DNA from: Sphingobium aromaticiconvertens
GTDB taxonomy: Bacteria > Pseudomonadota > Alphaproteobacteria > Sphingomonadales > Sphingomonadaceae
Assembly: GCF_037154075.1 (NCBI RefSeq)
Contig: NZ_JBANRJ010000001.1
Span: 4,645,501 to 4,709,500, forward strand
Direction: 5' to 3'
Length of the DNA: 64,000 nucleotides
Shown here: one piece after another, positions 50,131-61,215 of the stretch
Position numbering within the stretch: position 1 is the first letter of the stretch
Layout of the letters: the number at the start of each line of letters is the position of its first letter
The notes under the pieces: generated by a model
Databases searched by the model: none
The model's input: only the letters and a program-made list of their open reading frames with translations
Told to the model about the DNA's origin: nothing
Translations under genes and position numbers: made by a program

Positions 50131-50919
50131 ATGACCGAAGATCAAGAAAGCCTGATGCCCTCCAACCCAAAGATGACCGCGCGCGACGTGCAGGTCTTCT
50201 ACGGCCAGAAGGAAGCGATCAAGGGCGTGTCGATCGATGTCGACATGGACCATGTCACCGCCTTCATCGGCCCGTCGGGTTGCGGCAAGTCGACCTTCCT
50301 GCGGACCCTCAACCGCATGAACGACACCGTGGCCAGCGCGCGGGTAGAGGGCGAGATCACACTGGACGGCGAGAATATCTATGCGCCCAGCATGGATGTG
50401 GTGCAGTTACGCGCCCGCGTCGGCATGGTGTTCCAGAAGCCCAACCCCTTCCCCAAGTCGATCTACGAAAATATCGCCTACGGCCCCCGCATCCATGGCC
50501 TTGCCCATGCCAAGGCGGATCTGGACGTAGTGGTCGAAAAGTCGCTGCGCCGCGCCGGCCTGTGGGATGAGGTGAAGGACCGGCTGCACGACAGCGGCAC
50601 CGCGCTTTCGGGCGGCCAGCAGCAGCGCCTGTGCATCGGCCGCGCGATCGCCGTCGAACCCGAAGTCATCCTGATGGACGAACCCTGCTCCGCGCTTGAT
50701 CCCATCGCGACCGCCAAGATCGAGGAACTGATCCACGAACTGCGCGGCCGCTATGCGATCGTCATCGTTACCCATAATATGCAGCAGGCGGCGCGCGTGT
50801 CGCAGCGCACCGCCTTCTTCCATCTGGGCGATCTGGTCGAATATGGCGTGACGTCGGACATCTTCACCAATCCGCGGCAAGAGCGGACCAAGGACTATAT
50901 CACCGGTCGCTATGGTTGA
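50131..50919 (+). CDS. pstB: Phosphate ABC transporter ATPase PstB
   Basis: A 262-residue ATPase with Walker [10 protein letters not shown], signature [16 protein letters not shown] and Walker [15 protein letters not shown]. It powers phosphate import through PstCA. ATG at 50131 is used; a GTG at 50116 overlapping pstA is the alternative. Confidence 0.95.
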   Translation: MTEDQESLMPSNPKMTARDVQVFYGQKEAIKGVSIDVDMDHVTAFIGPSGCGKSTFLRTLNRMNDTVASARVEGEITLDGENIYAPSMDVVQLRARVGMVFQKPNPFPKSIYENIAYGPRIHGLAHAKADLDVVVEKSLRRAGLWDEVKDRLHDSGTALSGGQQQRLCIGRAIAVEPEVILMDEPCSALDPIATAKIEELIHELRGRYAIVIVTHNMQQAARVSQRTAFFHLGDLVEYGVTSDIFTNPRQERTKDYITGRYG

Positions 50920-50951
50920 ATTTGGGGCTGATCCGGGCGGGAGAGACAGAC

Positions 50952-51647
50952 ATGGCTGAACATACGATCAAGGCGTTCGACGAAGAAATCGACAATCTGC
51001 GTGGCCTCATCGCCGAAATGGGCGGCCGCGCCGAAGCGGCCATCGAAAATGCGATGATCGCTCTCCAGCGCCACGACAAAGTGCTGGCGGCGGAGGTCGT
51101 CGCCGACGACAAGCGGATCGACGCCATCGAGGCGGAGGTCGAGAAGTTGGTGGTGCAGATTATTGCGCTCCGCGCGCCGATGGCCAACGATCTGCGCGAT
51201 ATGATCGCCGCACTGAAGATCGTCAGCGTGATCGAGCGGATCGGCGACTATGCCAAGAATATCGCCAAGCGCGTGCCGATGATCGCCACCAACAAGCGGA
51301 CGTTGGAGCCGATTTCGCTCCTCCCCTCCATGGGGCAGGTGGCGAGCGAGATGGTGCATGACGCCCTGAACGCCTTTGCCGCGCGTGATCCCGATCTCGC
51401 TTTGGCGGTGATCGAGCGCGATACGGTGGTCGACGATTTCTACAACAGCGTCTTCCGCACGCTCGTCACCTTCATGGTCGAAAATCCCAAGACGATCAGC
51501 GAGTGCGCGCACCTGTTGTTCGTCGCCAAGAATATCGAGCGGATCGGCGATCACGCGACCAACGTCGCGGAAATGGTCTTTTACGCCGCGACCGGCAAGA
51601 CCCTGCCGGAACGCGAACGCGGCGGCGCTATGGGCCCAGAGGAATGA
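50952..51647 (+). CDS. phoU: Phosphate signalling protein PhoU
   Basis: A 231-residue all-helical protein of two PhoU repeats (MAEHTIKAFDEEIDNLRGLIAEMGG; ERIGDYAKNIAKR; ERIGDHATNVAEMVFY). It links the Pst transporter to PhoR and silences the regulon when phosphate is plentiful. The start at 50952 follows GGGAG; the earlier frame start is not conserved. Confidence 0.94.
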   Translation: MAEHTIKAFDEEIDNLRGLIAEMGGRAEAAIENAMIALQRHDKVLAAEVVADDKRIDAIEAEVEKLVVQIIALRAPMANDLRDMIAALKIVSVIERIGDYAKNIAKRVPMIATNKRTLEPISLLPSMGQVASEMVHDALNAFAARDPDLALAVIERDTVVDDFYNSVFRTLVTFMVENPKTISECAHLLFVAKNIERIGDHATNVAEMVFYAATGKTLPERERGGAMGPEE

Positions 51648-51652
51648 GTAGC

Positions 51653-52351
51653 ATGAACCGTGCAAAGATGCTGCTGGTCGAGGATGACGCAGCACTCGCC
51701 GAACTGCTGATCTGGCATTTCAAGCGTGAGGATTTCGAAGTCACTCATACGGTAGACGGCGAGGAAGCGTTGCTGTTGGCGCAGGAAAGCGTGCCTGACA
51801 TCGTCCTGCTCGACTGGATGGTCGAAAGCCTCTCGGGGATCGAGGTGTGCCGTCGCCTGCGCCGCATGACCGGCACCGCCAATGTGCCCATCATCATGCT
51901 GACGGCGCGTGGCGAGGAAGAGGATCGCGTGCGCGGCCTGGAAACCGGCGCCGACGATTATGTGACCAAGCCCTTCTCCCCGCGCGAACTGGTCGCCCGC
52001 GTCGGCGCGGTATTGCGCCGCGTGCGCCCGGCGCTGGCGGGCGAAACCTTGACCTTCGCCGATGTCGAGATGGACACGGTGGGGCATAAGGTCCGCCGCA
52101 GCGGCACCGTGATCCCGCTCGGCCCCACAGAGTTCCGCCTGCTCAAGCATTTTCTGGAGCATCCGGGCTGGGTCTTCTCGCGCGAGCGGCTGCTCGACAG
52201 CGTATGGGGACAGGACAGCGACATCGAATTACGGACCGTGGACGTCCACATCCGCCGTCTCCGCAAGGCGATCAACGCCGATGACCGAGCCGACATCATC
52301 CGCACCGTCCGCTCGGCTGGCTATGCGCTGGATACTGACGGGGCGGGTTAA
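51653..52351 (+). CDS. phoB: Phosphate regulon response regulator PhoB
   Basis: A 232-residue OmpR-type regulator. The receiver domain has phosphoacceptor Asp54 (VLLDWMVESLSG) and ends KPFSPRELVARV; a winged-helix DNA-binding domain follows (RERLLDSVWGQDSDIELRTVDVHIRRLRKAI). GAGGA lies 9 bases before the ATG at 51653; an ATG at 51644 overlapping phoU is too close to the site. Confidence 0.94.
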   Translation: MNRAKMLLVEDDAALAELLIWHFKREDFEVTHTVDGEEALLLAQESVPDIVLLDWMVESLSGIEVCRRLRRMTGTANVPIIMLTARGEEEDRVRGLETGADDYVTKPFSPRELVARVGAVLRRVRPALAGETLTFADVEMDTVGHKVRRSGTVIPLGPTEFRLLKHFLEHPGWVFSRERLLDSVWGQDSDIELRTVDVHIRRLRKAINADDRADIIRTVRSAGYALDTDGAG

Positions 52352-52353
52352 TT

Positions 52354-53466
52354 TCAGGGGCTGAAGATCAGCACCAGATAGACGAAGAACAGCGAGAGGT
52401 GGACCGCCCCCTCCAGCATGGTCGTGCGCGATCCTGAAAAGGTGAGCGAGTTGAGGATCAGCGTCGCGACCAGCAGCACCATATGCGCCGAGGCAAGGCC
52501 CAGCACGACCGACTGGCCAGTCCACAGGCCGATCAGCAGCACGGCAGGCACGGTCAGGCCCAGCGTGGAGGTGGCCGCGCCCAGACACAGGTTGATCGCG
52601 CGAGTGAGTTGATTGGCGGCCACCGCCTTCAATGCCGAAATCCCCTCTGGCGTGAACACGATCATGGCGATGATGATGCCACTGAGTGCCGTTGGCGCGC
52701 CCAGCGCCGCGATCCCCTGATCCAGCAGCTTGGCGAGGCTTTTCGACAGGATGATGATCGGCAGGATATTGGCCAGCAGCAGCGCGATATGCCGCCCGGT
52801 GGAGCCTGCTCCTGGCTGATGATGTGGCATCGGCGAGCCGCTTTCCTCCTCGCCATCGCCGCCCAGGGGCACGAAAAATCCCTTGTGCCGCCCGGTCTGG
52901 AGCCAGATGAAAATGGCATAAAGGGCAACCGTGAAGATAGAGAAGAACACCGCCTGCACGGTCGAAAGCGTGCCTGCCGAGGTGGTCGTCGTGAAATTGG
53001 GCAGGACCAGCGCGATCACGGTCAGGGGGATGATAACCGCCAGATAAGCGTTCGCCCCCTGCAGGTTGAAGTTCTGCTGATGATGGCGCAGCCCTCCGAT
53101 GAGCAGGCCAAGACCGACAACGCCGTTCAGCACGATCATCAGCACCGCGAACATGGTGTCGCGGCCCAGCGTCGGCACGTCGGTCGATCCCAGCATCACC
53201 GCAGCGATCAGCGCCACTTCGATGATGACGATGGACAATGTCAGGATCAGCGTGCCGAACGGCTCGCCCAATCTTTCGGCGACTTCCTCCGCCTCATGCA
53301 CCACGCCAAAGGCCGACCAGATGATGACGCCGAAGAGCCAGGCGAACAGGAGGGCTGACAGCGCGCCGGTGGCAGAGGCGGTCATCGCCGGGCCAATGCC
53401 CAGGAAGATCGCGACGGTGCCCCAGGCGGCAGCGAGACGCAAATTGGATGAAGTCATGCGTTTCAT
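52354..53466 (-). CDS. ChaA-like cation/proton antiporter
   Basis: A 370-residue protein with about 11 helices and the two CaCA-type repeats (GEPFGTLILTLSIVIIEVALI and FTPEGISALKAVAANQL). It resembles ChaA and rhizobial y4hA, which exchange Ca2+, Na+ or K+ for protons. Its 3' end faces phoB. Start at 53466 or, three codons later, 53457. Confidence 0.88.
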   Translation of the reverse strand: MKRMTSSNLRLAAAWGTVAIFLGIGPAMTASATGALSALLFAWLFGVIIWSAFGVVHEAEEVAERLGEPFGTLILTLSIVIIEVALIAAVMLGSTDVPTLGRDTMFAVLMIVLNGVVGLGLLIGGLRHHQQNFNLQGANAYLAVIIPLTVIALVLPNFTTTTSAGTLSTVQAVFFSIFTVALYAIFIWLQTGRHKGFFVPLGGDGEEESGSPMPHHQPGAGSTGRHIALLLANILPIIILSKSLAKLLDQGIAALGAPTALSGIIIAMIVFTPEGISALKAVAANQLTRAINLCLGAATSTLGLTVPAVLLIGLWTGQSVVLGLASAHMVLLVATLILNSLTFSGSRTTMLEGAVHLSLFFVYLVLIFSP

Positions 53467-53596
53467 CTAGGGCATGACAGCGTGAGGTCCATAGCCACGC
53501 AGAGATTTTCTGCGCCCTGCATCACGACTTATCGCTCAGACATTGCACAGAAACACGGGTCCGCAATCGCGAAACACCCGTATCGCCAATTCGGTG

Positions 53597-54124
53597 TCAA
53601 GCCGCTGCCTTGCGCGCCTTCATCAGCTTCTTGATAAGCATATCGCGCTTCAAGCGCGACAGATGATCGATAAAGAGGATGCCCTCCAGATGGTCCATCT
53701 CATGCTGAAGACAGGTGGCGAGCAGGCCTTCCAGTTCCTCCTCGTGAATCCGTCCTTCGCGGTCCATCCAGCTTGCGCGGATGGTGGCGGGCCGCTCGAC
53801 CTCGGCATATTGGTCGGGGACCGACAGGCAGCCTTCCTGATAGACGGACACAGTGTCGGAACCAGAGAGGATTTCCGGGTTGATGAAGACCATCGGCTTC
53901 TTGATGGCCGGGCCTTCCTCTTCCTCGGGTTCCTGAAGGTCCATGACCAGCAACCGCTTGGGCACACCCACCTGAATCGCCGCAAGACCAATGCCGGGCG
54001 CGTCGTACATCGTCTCGAACATGTCGTCGATCAGACGCTGGAGATCATCATCGATCGATTCCACGCGGGTCGATATGGTGCGCAGCCGTGGATCCGGCGT
54101 TTCGAGAATAGGGAGTATGGCCAT
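53597..54124 (-). CDS. def: Peptide deformylase
   Basis: A 175-residue metalloenzyme with the three family motifs: [10 protein letters not shown] (44-53), EGCLSVP with metal ligand Cys99, and HEMDHLEG with His141 and His145. It removes the formyl group from new proteins. An acidic loop (EPEEEEGPA) sits between motifs 1 and 2. It lies near fmt, the enzyme that adds the formyl group. Confidence 0.96.
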   Translation of the reverse strand: MAILPILETPDPRLRTISTRVESIDDDLQRLIDDMFETMYDAPGIGLAAIQVGVPKRLLVMDLQEPEEEEGPAIKKPMVFINPEILSGSDTVSVYQEGCLSVPDQYAEVERPATIRASWMDREGRIHEEELEGLLATCLQHEMDHLEGILFIDHLSRLKRDMLIKKLMKARKAAA

Positions 54125-54186
54125 GGAACAAAAATAGCCCGAACGCCGCCAAATATCAAGCGTAGCAGCGCGTCACCCCATTGCCC

Positions 54187-54789
54187 CTATCCTACTGGCC
54201 TGCGTGCGCGCAACGCCTGCGCCAGCGTTCCTTCATCCAGATAATCGAGTTCGCCACCCACCGGCATGCCATGCGCCAACTGGGTCAGCCGTACCGGAAA
54301 CCGCTCCAGCCGCTCCGCCAGATAATGGGCCGTGGTCTGCCCCTCCAGCGTGGCGTTCATCGCCAGCACCACCTCGTCGATGCCGCCCGCCTCGACCCGC
54401 GCGACCAGCGTGTCGATGCCCAGATCCTCTGGCCGCACCCCGTCCAACGCCGACAATCGCCCGCCCAGAACATGGAAACGACCGGGAAAAAGCCGCGAGC
54501 GGTCCAGCGCCCACAGGTCCGCCACATCCTCCACCACGCACAGCGATCGCGGATCGCGCCGGTGATCCGAGCAGATGCCACACGGATCGACCGTATCGAC
54601 ATTGCCGCAGGTCGAGCATGTCACCAGTCGCTCATTCACCCGCTCAAGCGCACGCAACAGCGGTTCCATCGCGCTTTCCCGCTTTTTCAGCAGATGCAGC
54701 ACCGCACGCCGCGCCGATCGCGGGCCAAGGCCCGGCAGGCGGGAAAGCGCCTGCGTCAGCGCGTCAATCTCAGGAGAAGCCATGGGCAT
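54187..54789 (-). CDS. recR: Recombination protein RecR
   Basis: A 200-residue recombination mediator with a helix-hairpin-helix ([20 protein letters not shown]), a zinc finger ([16 protein letters not shown]) and a Toprim domain. It acts with RecF and RecO in gap repair. ATG at 54789 or 54783. Divergent from fmt. Confidence 0.95.
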   Translation of the reverse strand: MPMASPEIDALTQALSRLPGLGPRSARRAVLHLLKKRESAMEPLLRALERVNERLVTCSTCGNVDTVDPCGICSDHRRDPRSLCVVEDVADLWALDRSRLFPGRFHVLGGRLSALDGVRPEDLGIDTLVARVEAGGIDEVVLAMNATLEGQTTAHYLAERLERFPVRLTQLAHGMPVGGELDYLDEGTLAQALRARRPVG

Positions 54790-54836
54790 GAGATAAGGGC
54801 TTGCAAGTCATGGGCACAAGGGGTTTGAGAGGGACC

Positions 54837-55745
54837 ATGCGGATCATCTACATGGGAACGCCCGATTTCGCGGTGCCTGCGCTCGACGCCCTGTCTGCGG
54901 CGGGGCACGCTATCGTCGCCGTCTACAGTCAGCCGCCACGCCCGGCGGGCCGGGGGAAAGCGCTGCGCCCCTCCCCCGTCCACGCCAAAGCGGAGGAAAT
55001 GGGGATCGAGGTGCGCACGCCCGTTTCGCTGAAGGAAGCGGATGTGCAGGCGGCTTTCGGCGCGTTCAACGCCGATGTCGCGGTAGTCGCGGCCTATGGC
55101 CTGATCCTGCCCCGCGCGATTCTGGACGCGCCGCGCCATGGTTGCATGAATATCCACGCCTCCCTGCTGCCACGTTGGCGCGGGGCCGCGCCAATCCAGC
55201 GGGCGATCCTGTCGGGCGACAATCTGTCCGGCGTCACGATCATGGACATGGAGGCGGGGCTGGACACCGGCCCGATGCGCGCCAAGCATGTCACCCCGAT
55301 CGAGGACAAGACCGCCGGCGCGCTGACGCAAGAACTGGCGCAGGCCGGAGCGGAATTGATGGTCGAGGTCTTGGACGACCTTTCGCTCCATCCGCCCATG
55401 CCCCAGCCTGCCGAGGGCGTCACCTATGCCGCCAAGATCGACAAGGCCGAATCGCGGCTGGACTTCACCGCCGACGCGCATCGGGTCGAACGGCAGGTCC
55501 GGGCCTTCAACCCCTGGCCCGGCGCCTGGTTCAGCTATGGTGGCGAGCGTTTCCGTATCCTTTCCGCCCATGTCGAACCGCACGAGGGGCCAGCGGGGGA
55601 ATTGCTGGACCATAGCCTGCTGATCGGCTGTGGCCATCACGCCATCCGTCCCACGCTGGTCCAGCGCGCGGGCAAGGGGGCGATGTCGGCGGGTGAGTTG
55701 CTGCGTGGCTTCGACATGCCTGCCGGGTCACGCGTGGATGATTGA
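54837..55745 (+). CDS. fmt: Methionyl-tRNA formyltransferase
   Basis: A 302-residue enzyme starting [19 protein letters not shown]. The formyl-transfer motif appears as [21 protein letters not shown]. It formylates initiator Met-tRNA with 10-formyl-tetrahydrofolate. The earlier in-frame Met at 54801 adds 12 unconserved residues. Confidence 0.95.
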   Translation: MRIIYMGTPDFAVPALDALSAAGHAIVAVYSQPPRPAGRGKALRPSPVHAKAEEMGIEVRTPVSLKEADVQAAFGAFNADVAVVAAYGLILPRAILDAPRHGCMNIHASLLPRWRGAAPIQRAILSGDNLSGVTIMDMEAGLDTGPMRAKHVTPIEDKTAGALTQELAQAGAELMVEVLDDLSLHPPMPQPAEGVTYAAKIDKAESRLDFTADAHRVERQVRAFNPWPGAWFSYGGERFRILSAHVEPHEGPAGELLDHSLLIGCGHHAIRPTLVQRAGKGAMSAGELLRGFDMPAGSRVDD

Positions 55746-55766
55746 TCCCATTCCTGCCGCCGCCGC

Positions 55767-56519
55767 ATGACCCGTTTCGCCTTCACCGTCGAATTTGATG
55801 GCCGCCCCTTCATGGGCTGGCAGCGGCAGGCCCATGGTCCCAGCGTCCAGCAGGCGATTGAGGAGGCCATTGCCCGCGTCACCGGCGAAGCGGCGGTCGT
55901 CCATGCCGCCGGGCGCACAGACGCGGGGGTCCACGGCCTGGCCATGCGCGCCCATGCCGACATCGCCAGGCCGATCACCGCCTTTCGGCTGATGGAGGCC
56001 ATCAACGCCCTGATCCGGCCCAACCCGGTCGCCATCCTTGATTGCATGATCGTGCCCGACGACTGGCACGCCCGTTTTAGCTGTACCGGCCGCGCCTATG
56101 TCTATCGCATCGTCAACCGCCGCGCGCCGCTGACGCATGAGGCGGGGCTTGCCTGGCGCGTGACCCAGCCGCTCGACGCAGACGCGATGCATGAAGCCGC
56201 GCAGCATCTGATAGGGCTGCACGATTTCACCACCTTCCGATCGGCCCATTGCCAATCGGCCAGTCCGGTGAAGACGCTCGACCGGCTTGATGTGGCGCGC
56301 GACGGTGATCGTGTCGCCATTCATGCACAGGCGCGTTCGTTCCTGCACCATCAGGTGCGATCGATGGTCGGGTGCCTGGGGCTGGTGGGCATGGGCCGCT
56401 GGTCGCCGCAGGACATGGCCGACGCATTGGTCGCTGCGGACCGATCGCGGCTGGGCCTCAACGCCCCGCCTGACGGCCTCTATTTCGTCCGGGCAGACTA
56501 TCCGGCCAGCACCACCTGA
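55767..56519 (+). CDS. truA: tRNA pseudouridine synthase A
   Basis: A 250-residue pseudouridine synthase. The catalytic Asp is in [14 protein letters not shown] and the C-terminal part has [13 protein letters not shown]. It modifies positions 38-40 of the tRNA anticodon arm. It follows fmt by 21 bases and its 3' end overlaps the convergent GGDEF gene by 22 bases. Confidence 0.95.
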   Translation: MTRFAFTVEFDGRPFMGWQRQAHGPSVQQAIEEAIARVTGEAAVVHAAGRTDAGVHGLAMRAHADIARPITAFRLMEAINALIRPNPVAILDCMIVPDDWHARFSCTGRAYVYRIVNRRAPLTHEAGLAWRVTQPLDADAMHEAAQHLIGLHDFTTFRSAHCQSASPVKTLDRLDVARDGDRVAIHAQARSFLHHQVRSMVGCLGLVGMGRWSPQDMADALVAADRSRLGLNAPPDGLYFVRADYPASTT

Positions 56520-57535
56520 TTGCGGCCAGCGCGCTTGGCCTGCAACATTGCTCCGTCCGCGCGGCGGATCATGGCCGCCAGATCCGTGTCGGCGGTGGGA
56601 ACGGTCGTCAGCAGGCCAAAGCTGCCACTGACGCCCACATCGTCCATCCAGACAAGCTGCGAAAGAGAAACGCGAAGTCGTTCGACCAGTTCGGTCGCCG
56701 CGTCGTCGGTCAAACCCGACAGCAACAGGACAAACTCGTCGCCTCCGATGCGGGCGGCGACATCCATTGGGCGCACATAGGCCTTCAGCAATGTGCCCAC
56801 GTCGATCAGGCACTGGTCCCCCGCCTCATGTCCGAAGCGGTCATTGAGCATTTTGAACCCGTCAAGATCCAGATAGACAAGGCTGACAGGCTCCCACGCA
56901 TGGACCGCCTGATCGATCATAGCCTGAGCGCGGTCGGCGAAGCCCCGGCGGTTGCGCAGCCCCGTCAGTGGATCATGCGTCGATTCATGATGGGCCTTTC
57001 GCACCTCCGACAGATCCTCGACCACCGCGACATAGAGTTCCGGTTCGCCGTCTTCATCGCGCATCATCGACACGGTCAGATTGATCCAGACGATTGCCCC
57101 ATCCAGCCGGATATAGCGTTTTTCCATCGAGTAACGGGGAATCTCGCCTCGGTTCAGACGAGCGAGCAAAGCCTCGTCTGCGCGAAGATCATCGGCATGG
57201 GTGATCTGCTGAAAACCCGAGCGCATCAGCGCATCGGCGCAATAGCCGGTAATCTCGCAGAAGCGCGCATTCACCAGCAGAAAGCTGCCGTCCATCCCGA
57301 CATGAGCGATGCCTACAGGCGCGTTATGGAAGGTCGCCTGGAACCGGCGCTCGGCCAATGCCAACGCGGTTTGAATCGCCTGCATATCAACCGCAGAACC
57401 GGGGACCATGGGACCGGCGACTGCGCATGGCAGACCCTCTGCACCCTTCACTCCCAGGGCCGACCGGTTTCCATCGAATATGGAGGCGAAATAATAGGAC
57501 AAGGACAACCCGCTCTTTCTACAAGTTCCCTTCAT
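56498..57535 (-). CDS. PAS-GGDEF diguanylate cyclase
   Basis: Up to 345 residues: a PAS domain (about 60-170; [30 protein letters not shown]) and a GGDEF domain (about 180-345) with the active-site motif [12 protein letters not shown]. It would make cyclic di-GMP. There is no EAL domain and no membrane helix. The first about 40 residues look irregular, and starts at 57409 or 57385 are possible; no clear ribosome-binding site decides. Confidence 0.88.
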   Translation of the reverse strand: MKGTCRKSGLSLSYYFASIFDGNRSALGVKGAEGLPCAVAGPMVPGSAVDMQAIQTALALAERRFQATFHNAPVGIAHVGMDGSFLLVNARFCEITGYCADALMRSGFQQITHADDLRADEALLARLNRGEIPRYSMEKRYIRLDGAIVWINLTVSMMRDEDGEPELYVAVVEDLSEVRKAHHESTHDPLTGLRNRRGFADRAQAMIDQAVHAWEPVSLVYLDLDGFKMLNDRFGHEAGDQCLIDVGTLLKAYVRPMDVAARIGGDEFVLLLSGLTDDAATELVERLRVSLSQLVWMDDVGVSGSFGLLTTVPTADTDLAAMIRRADGAMLQAKRAGRNQVVLAG

Positions 57536-57597
57536 GCCTGCAGAGGGTAAAAAGAGCGTTTAGCAGTCCCTTCAACGGCCTCGGTTCGTCGCGAAAA

Positions 57598-58305
57598 TCA
57601 GACCCGCGTGCGGAATGGGGTGAAATTCGTCCCTTCATCATAGATGTCCAGCCCCTCGCGCCGCTTGAGGAAACCGACCACGGCATAGGTCACAGGCGTC
57701 AGAACCGCTTCCCAGCCCACCTTGAGCGCCCAGTTGGTGACCATCACCGTCGCCACCTGACCATTGCTCCAGACACCCAGAAAGGCCAGCGGATAGAAGA
57801 ACAGGCTGTCCACCCCCTGCCCCACCACCGTGGACCCGATGGTCCGCATCCACAGATGCCGCCCCCTGGTCAGCAGCTTCATCTTCGCCAGCACGAAACT
57901 ATTGGCGAACTCGCCCGCCCAGAAGGCGATAAGAGAGGCGAATACGATCCGCCAGGTTGCACCGAACACCGCCTCATAGGCTTTCTGGTCCGGCCATCCC
58001 TCTGCCGCGGGAAGGGCGACGACCACCCAGCTCATCACCGCCATGAACAGCATCGCGGCGAAGCCTGCCCAGACACAGCGCCGCGCGCGGGCATAGCCAT
58101 AGACTTCGGTCAGCACGTCGCCGATTACATAGCCCAACGGGAAAAACAGGATGCCCGCGCCGAAGGTAAAGCCCCAGAGCGTCGCCAGCTTCGCCGCGCC
58201 GATCAGGTTGGAGAGCAGCAGGATCGCGACGAAGGCGGCCATGAAGAAATCGAAATAGCGCAACGGCCGCCCGACGATCTGCCCCGCATCCAACTTTTCG
58301 ACCAT
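57598..58305 (-). CDS. Queuosine precursor transporter (YhhQ/VUT family)
   Basis: A 235-residue membrane protein with about six helices and the family segments FPLGYVIGDVLTEVYGYARARR and GSTVVGQGVDSLFFYPLAF. YhhQ proteins import queuosine precursors such as preQ0/preQ1. The start MVEKLDAGQIVG at 58305 is chosen; the longer frame to 58458 runs into the tRNA region. Confidence 0.9.
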   Translation of the reverse strand: MVEKLDAGQIVGRPLRYFDFFMAAFVAILLLSNLIGAAKLATLWGFTFGAGILFFPLGYVIGDVLTEVYGYARARRCVWAGFAAMLFMAVMSWVVVALPAAEGWPDQKAYEAVFGATWRIVFASLIAFWAGEFANSFVLAKMKLLTRGRHLWMRTIGSTVVGQGVDSLFFYPLAFLGVWSNGQVATVMVTNWALKVGWEAVLTPVTYAVVGFLKRREGLDIYDEGTNFTPFRTRV

Positions 58306-58443
58306 CAACCTTGCCCCCGCCCGCTCATCCACTCCTGCATAGAGCGCGCGCGCCGGGATGCAAACCGCGCCAGGCGATTGCGCGAACGCCCACGCCTCGC
58401 TATCGAGCCATCGGCGATGGCACACCCTTCGCCTGGATCTTGA

Positions 58444-58520
58444 GGCCCCGTAGCTCAACTGGATAGAGCACCCGCCTTCTAAGCGGGATGTTGCGTGTTC
58501 GAGTCACGCCGGGGTCACCA
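58444..58520 (+). tRNA. tRNA-Arg (anticodon TCT)
   Basis: Acceptor arms GGCCCCG (58444-58450) and CGGGGTC (58510-58516) pair with one G-T wobble, followed by A and an encoded CCA. The anticodon stem CCCGC/GCGGG encloses CTTCTAA with anticodon TCT at 58478-58480. The T arm has GTTCGAGTC. Confidence 0.96.
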
Positions 58521-58986
58521 CTTCCGTGCGAAGCGACGGAATTGTGCGGAAATCATCCCTAAATCAACGTTTCATTCGCTGCCCCGTGGTACGAAAGGGT
58601 AGCCGCGCCAGCTACAAAGGCTACTGACGGAGGCACGCTGAAAATCGGAATGCCCGTAAGCGTCAGGGCAGCGATCGCGAGTGCGACTTGAGCGAGCCCA
58701 AGGCCGAAGATCTGGCCGCCCGTCGCCCCTCGCTGCCTCTGTCAAGCCGTGCCTTCCCCTCCCCCCTTTGTGGAGAGGATCGGGAACGCCTGCAACGGGC
58801 GTCGAAAGCCGAGTTTCAAAATTTCGCGATGTAAAGACCCCGTGTGAATTCCCATACCATATTGGTATAAAGATAAATTGAAATTTGGTATAAACAAAAT
58901 CTTGAAATAGGCATATTCACTTGCTAGGCCAGTGACAAATATCGCCAGAACGGGTTTCTGGACTGTCGGGGAAGGATGGCGCAGGC
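58521..58986. other. Intergenic region between tRNA-Arg and alginate genes
   Basis: About 460 bases with no supported gene. The left part is GC-rich and unremarkable. The right part (about 58845-58925) is AT-rich and carries operator-like repeats; it must hold the promoter of the alginate lyase operon. Confidence 0.6.
58854..58894 (+). promoter_or_regulatory. GntR-like operator repeats upstream of alginate operon
   Basis: ATACCA-TAT-TGGTAT (58854-58868) is a perfect 15-bp palindrome, and TTGGTATAAA occurs at 58862-58871 and again at 58885-58894. TTGGTATACCAA-type sites are typical of GntR/FadR-class regulators, including those for uronate catabolism. The regulator gene is not in the window. 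Confidence 0.6.
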
Positions 58987-61215
58987 ATGAGGAAAAGGCC
59001 GGGGAACTGGGCCGCAGCAGCGGCGTCGCTGTGGGCGGCATCCACGCCGGCCCTGGGTGCAGAGCATCTTGTCCACGACCAGGCCGAATATCGGCAAGTG
59101 ATGAAAAACGTGAGAGCCGGTGACGTCATCCGTCTGGCAGATGGCGTCTGGCAGGATTTTCCCGTCCTGTTCGAGGGGCGCGGCACAGCATCCGATCCAA
59201 TTACCCTGACCGCTCAGACGAAGGGCAAGGTCATTCTTTCGGGCGGATCGAGCCTGAAGATCGCCGGCACATATATGGTTGTGTCTGGCCTCGTCTTTCG
59301 CAATGGCCATGCGCCGGGCGACGAGGTCATCAGTTTTCGGCGTGATGCCCGCACCATCGCAAGCCATTCGCGGCTCACCGAAGTCGTCATCGATCATTTC
59401 AACAAGCCCAGCCGGCGGCAGGAAGATCGCTGGGTCTCCCTCTACGGAACCGACAATCGGGTCGACCACAGCTGGTTCGCGGGCAAGGGCAATGCCGGCG
59501 TCACTCTGGCGGTCGTCAGGCCAAAGGGACAACCGCAGGCCAACCGCCACCGCATCGACAGCAATTATTTCGGGCCGCGTCCGCCGCTCGGATCCAACGG
59601 GGGCGAGACTTTACGGATCGGCACCAGCGATGAATCGCTGTCCGATTCCGCGACCATCGTGGAAAATAATTATTTCGACCGATGTGATGGTGAGGTGGAG
59701 ATTATCTCCGTCAAGTCAGGTGGCAACATCATACGCGGCAACACGCTCTTCCAGTCGCAAGGCTCGGTCGTGCTGCGACATGGCAACGGTAATCTGGTCG
59801 AACGCAACATATTCCTGGGCGGTGGCAAGCTGCATACCGGTGGTGTGCGCATCATCAATGCGGACCAGACTGTGCGCCACAATTATATGGAAGGGCTGGC
59901 GGGAACGGATTTCACGAGCGCCATCGCGGTAATGAACGGTGTGCCTGGATCGTCGATCAACCGTTATCATCCGGTGTCAGGCGCGCTGATTACGCATAAT
60001 TCCCTGTTCGACATTGCCCGGATCACGCTGGGCGCGGGTGCCGATGCCGAGCGATCGGCTCCGCCAAAGGACAGCCGTTTCACCAGCAATCTGGTCAGCG
60101 GTGCCGGGGAGCAGGACATTATCCAGATAGATGCCGATGTGCGTGGAATCCGCTTTGTCGACAATGTCGCCAGTGGCGGCGTGCCTGTGGCATTGGCCAC
60201 GGGCATAGCCCATCGCCCGATTGCGCTGTCGCGCGCGAAGACCGGCCTCCTTGTGCCCACCGACCCGTTACTGGCCAGGCTGGGCGCGCCAGCCGATTTG
60301 CAGCCGGTTGGCAAGGATCAGACGGGACCGACCTGGTATCCCAAGGATGCGCCGAAGGTGGGTTTTGACAGCGGGCATAGGCTGGATGTAGCGCCCGGCG
60401 TGCTTGGTGCCGCCATTGCGAAGGCGCAGCCCGGCGACACGCTACAGCTTTCGGCTGGCCGCTACGATGTTGCAGCGCCTATCGTCGTCACCATCCCCCT
60501 GACCATAGCCGGGCCGAAAGAGGCGATGCTCTCCTTTGCCGGAACGACGCTGTTCCAACTGGGTGAAGGCGGAAGTCTGCGGATAAAGGGACTGTCGATC
60601 CGTGGCGATGCGGCCCCTGGCCAGCCGGGCAATGCGGTGATCCGTTCTGCGCTGGTGCCGACCATCGCCAACTATGCGGTGGAACTAAGCGGCACGGCCT
60701 TTACGGGGATGGACAAGGCGCCGGACTTCGACATCATGGCGACTACGGCCGGAACTTTCGCCGATCATATCAGCATCGAGAATGTGGTGATCAGCGGCCT
60801 TTCCGGCACAGTAGTCGCTGCTGCGGCCGAAACGGGCGGCAAGGGCTACTACCCGGCCGAACGCATCAGCATAGCGGGATCGCAATTTGCCGATGTCGGC
60901 AGGATTGCCGACGTTCTGCGCGGTGGTACGGACGAAAGCACCTTCGGCCCGGCTTTCGTCCTGCGGAACAACGGCATCATCGATGGCGGCCCATCTGCGC
61001 TGACCCTGTCCGGGGTGCAATCGACCCTGATTGCGGACAACCGGTTCGTCCGGGCCGGAGCGATCGACATCGCGCACAGCGTTGGCGCGCCCGAAACGCG
61101 CATCGTTCACAATCGCATGGCTGCAACGCCGCAGCCCCGGATCACCCAACTCTATCCCCAAGCCATGCCGCGGGTCGAAATGGCTGACAATATCGCCACC
61201 GGAGTTGCGCAATGA
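58987..61215 (+). CDS. Alginate lyase, polysaccharide lyase family 6
   Basis: A 742-residue exported enzyme (signal about 1-24) with a right-handed beta-helix and a second parallel-helix region (about 450-740). The PL6 catalytic Lys243 (EIISVKSGGN) and Arg264 (SVVLRHGNGN) are 21 residues apart, as in known PL6 lyases, and the calcium ligands Glu236/Glu238 are present. It would cut alginate by beta-elimination outside the cytoplasm. It overlaps the PL17 gene by four bases. Confidence 0.93.
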   Translation: MRKRPGNWAAAAASLWAASTPALGAEHLVHDQAEYRQVMKNVRAGDVIRLADGVWQDFPVLFEGRGTASDPITLTAQTKGKVILSGGSSLKIAGTYMVVSGLVFRNGHAPGDEVISFRRDARTIASHSRLTEVVIDHFNKPSRRQEDRWVSLYGTDNRVDHSWFAGKGNAGVTLAVVRPKGQPQANRHRIDSNYFGPRPPLGSNGGETLRIGTSDESLSDSATIVENNYFDRCDGEVEIISVKSGGNIIRGNTLFQSQGSVVLRHGNGNLVERNIFLGGGKLHTGGVRIINADQTVRHNYMEGLAGTDFTSAIAVMNGVPGSSINRYHPVSGALITHNSLFDIARITLGAGADAERSAPPKDSRFTSNLVSGAGEQDIIQIDADVRGIRFVDNVASGGVPVALATGIAHRPIALSRAKTGLLVPTDPLLARLGAPADLQPVGKDQTGPTWYPKDAPKVGFDSGHRLDVAPGVLGAAIAKAQPGDTLQLSAGRYDVAAPIVVTIPLTIAGPKEAMLSFAGTTLFQLGEGGSLRIKGLSIRGDAAPGQPGNAVIRSALVPTIANYAVELSGTAFTGMDKAPDFDIMATTAGTFADHISIENVVISGLSGTVVAAAAETGGKGYYPAERISIAGSQFADVGRIADVLRGGTDESTFGPAFVLRNNGIIDGGPSALTLSGVQSTLIADNRFVRAGAIDIAHSVGAPETRIVHNRMAATPQPRITQLYPQAMPRVEMADNIATGVAQ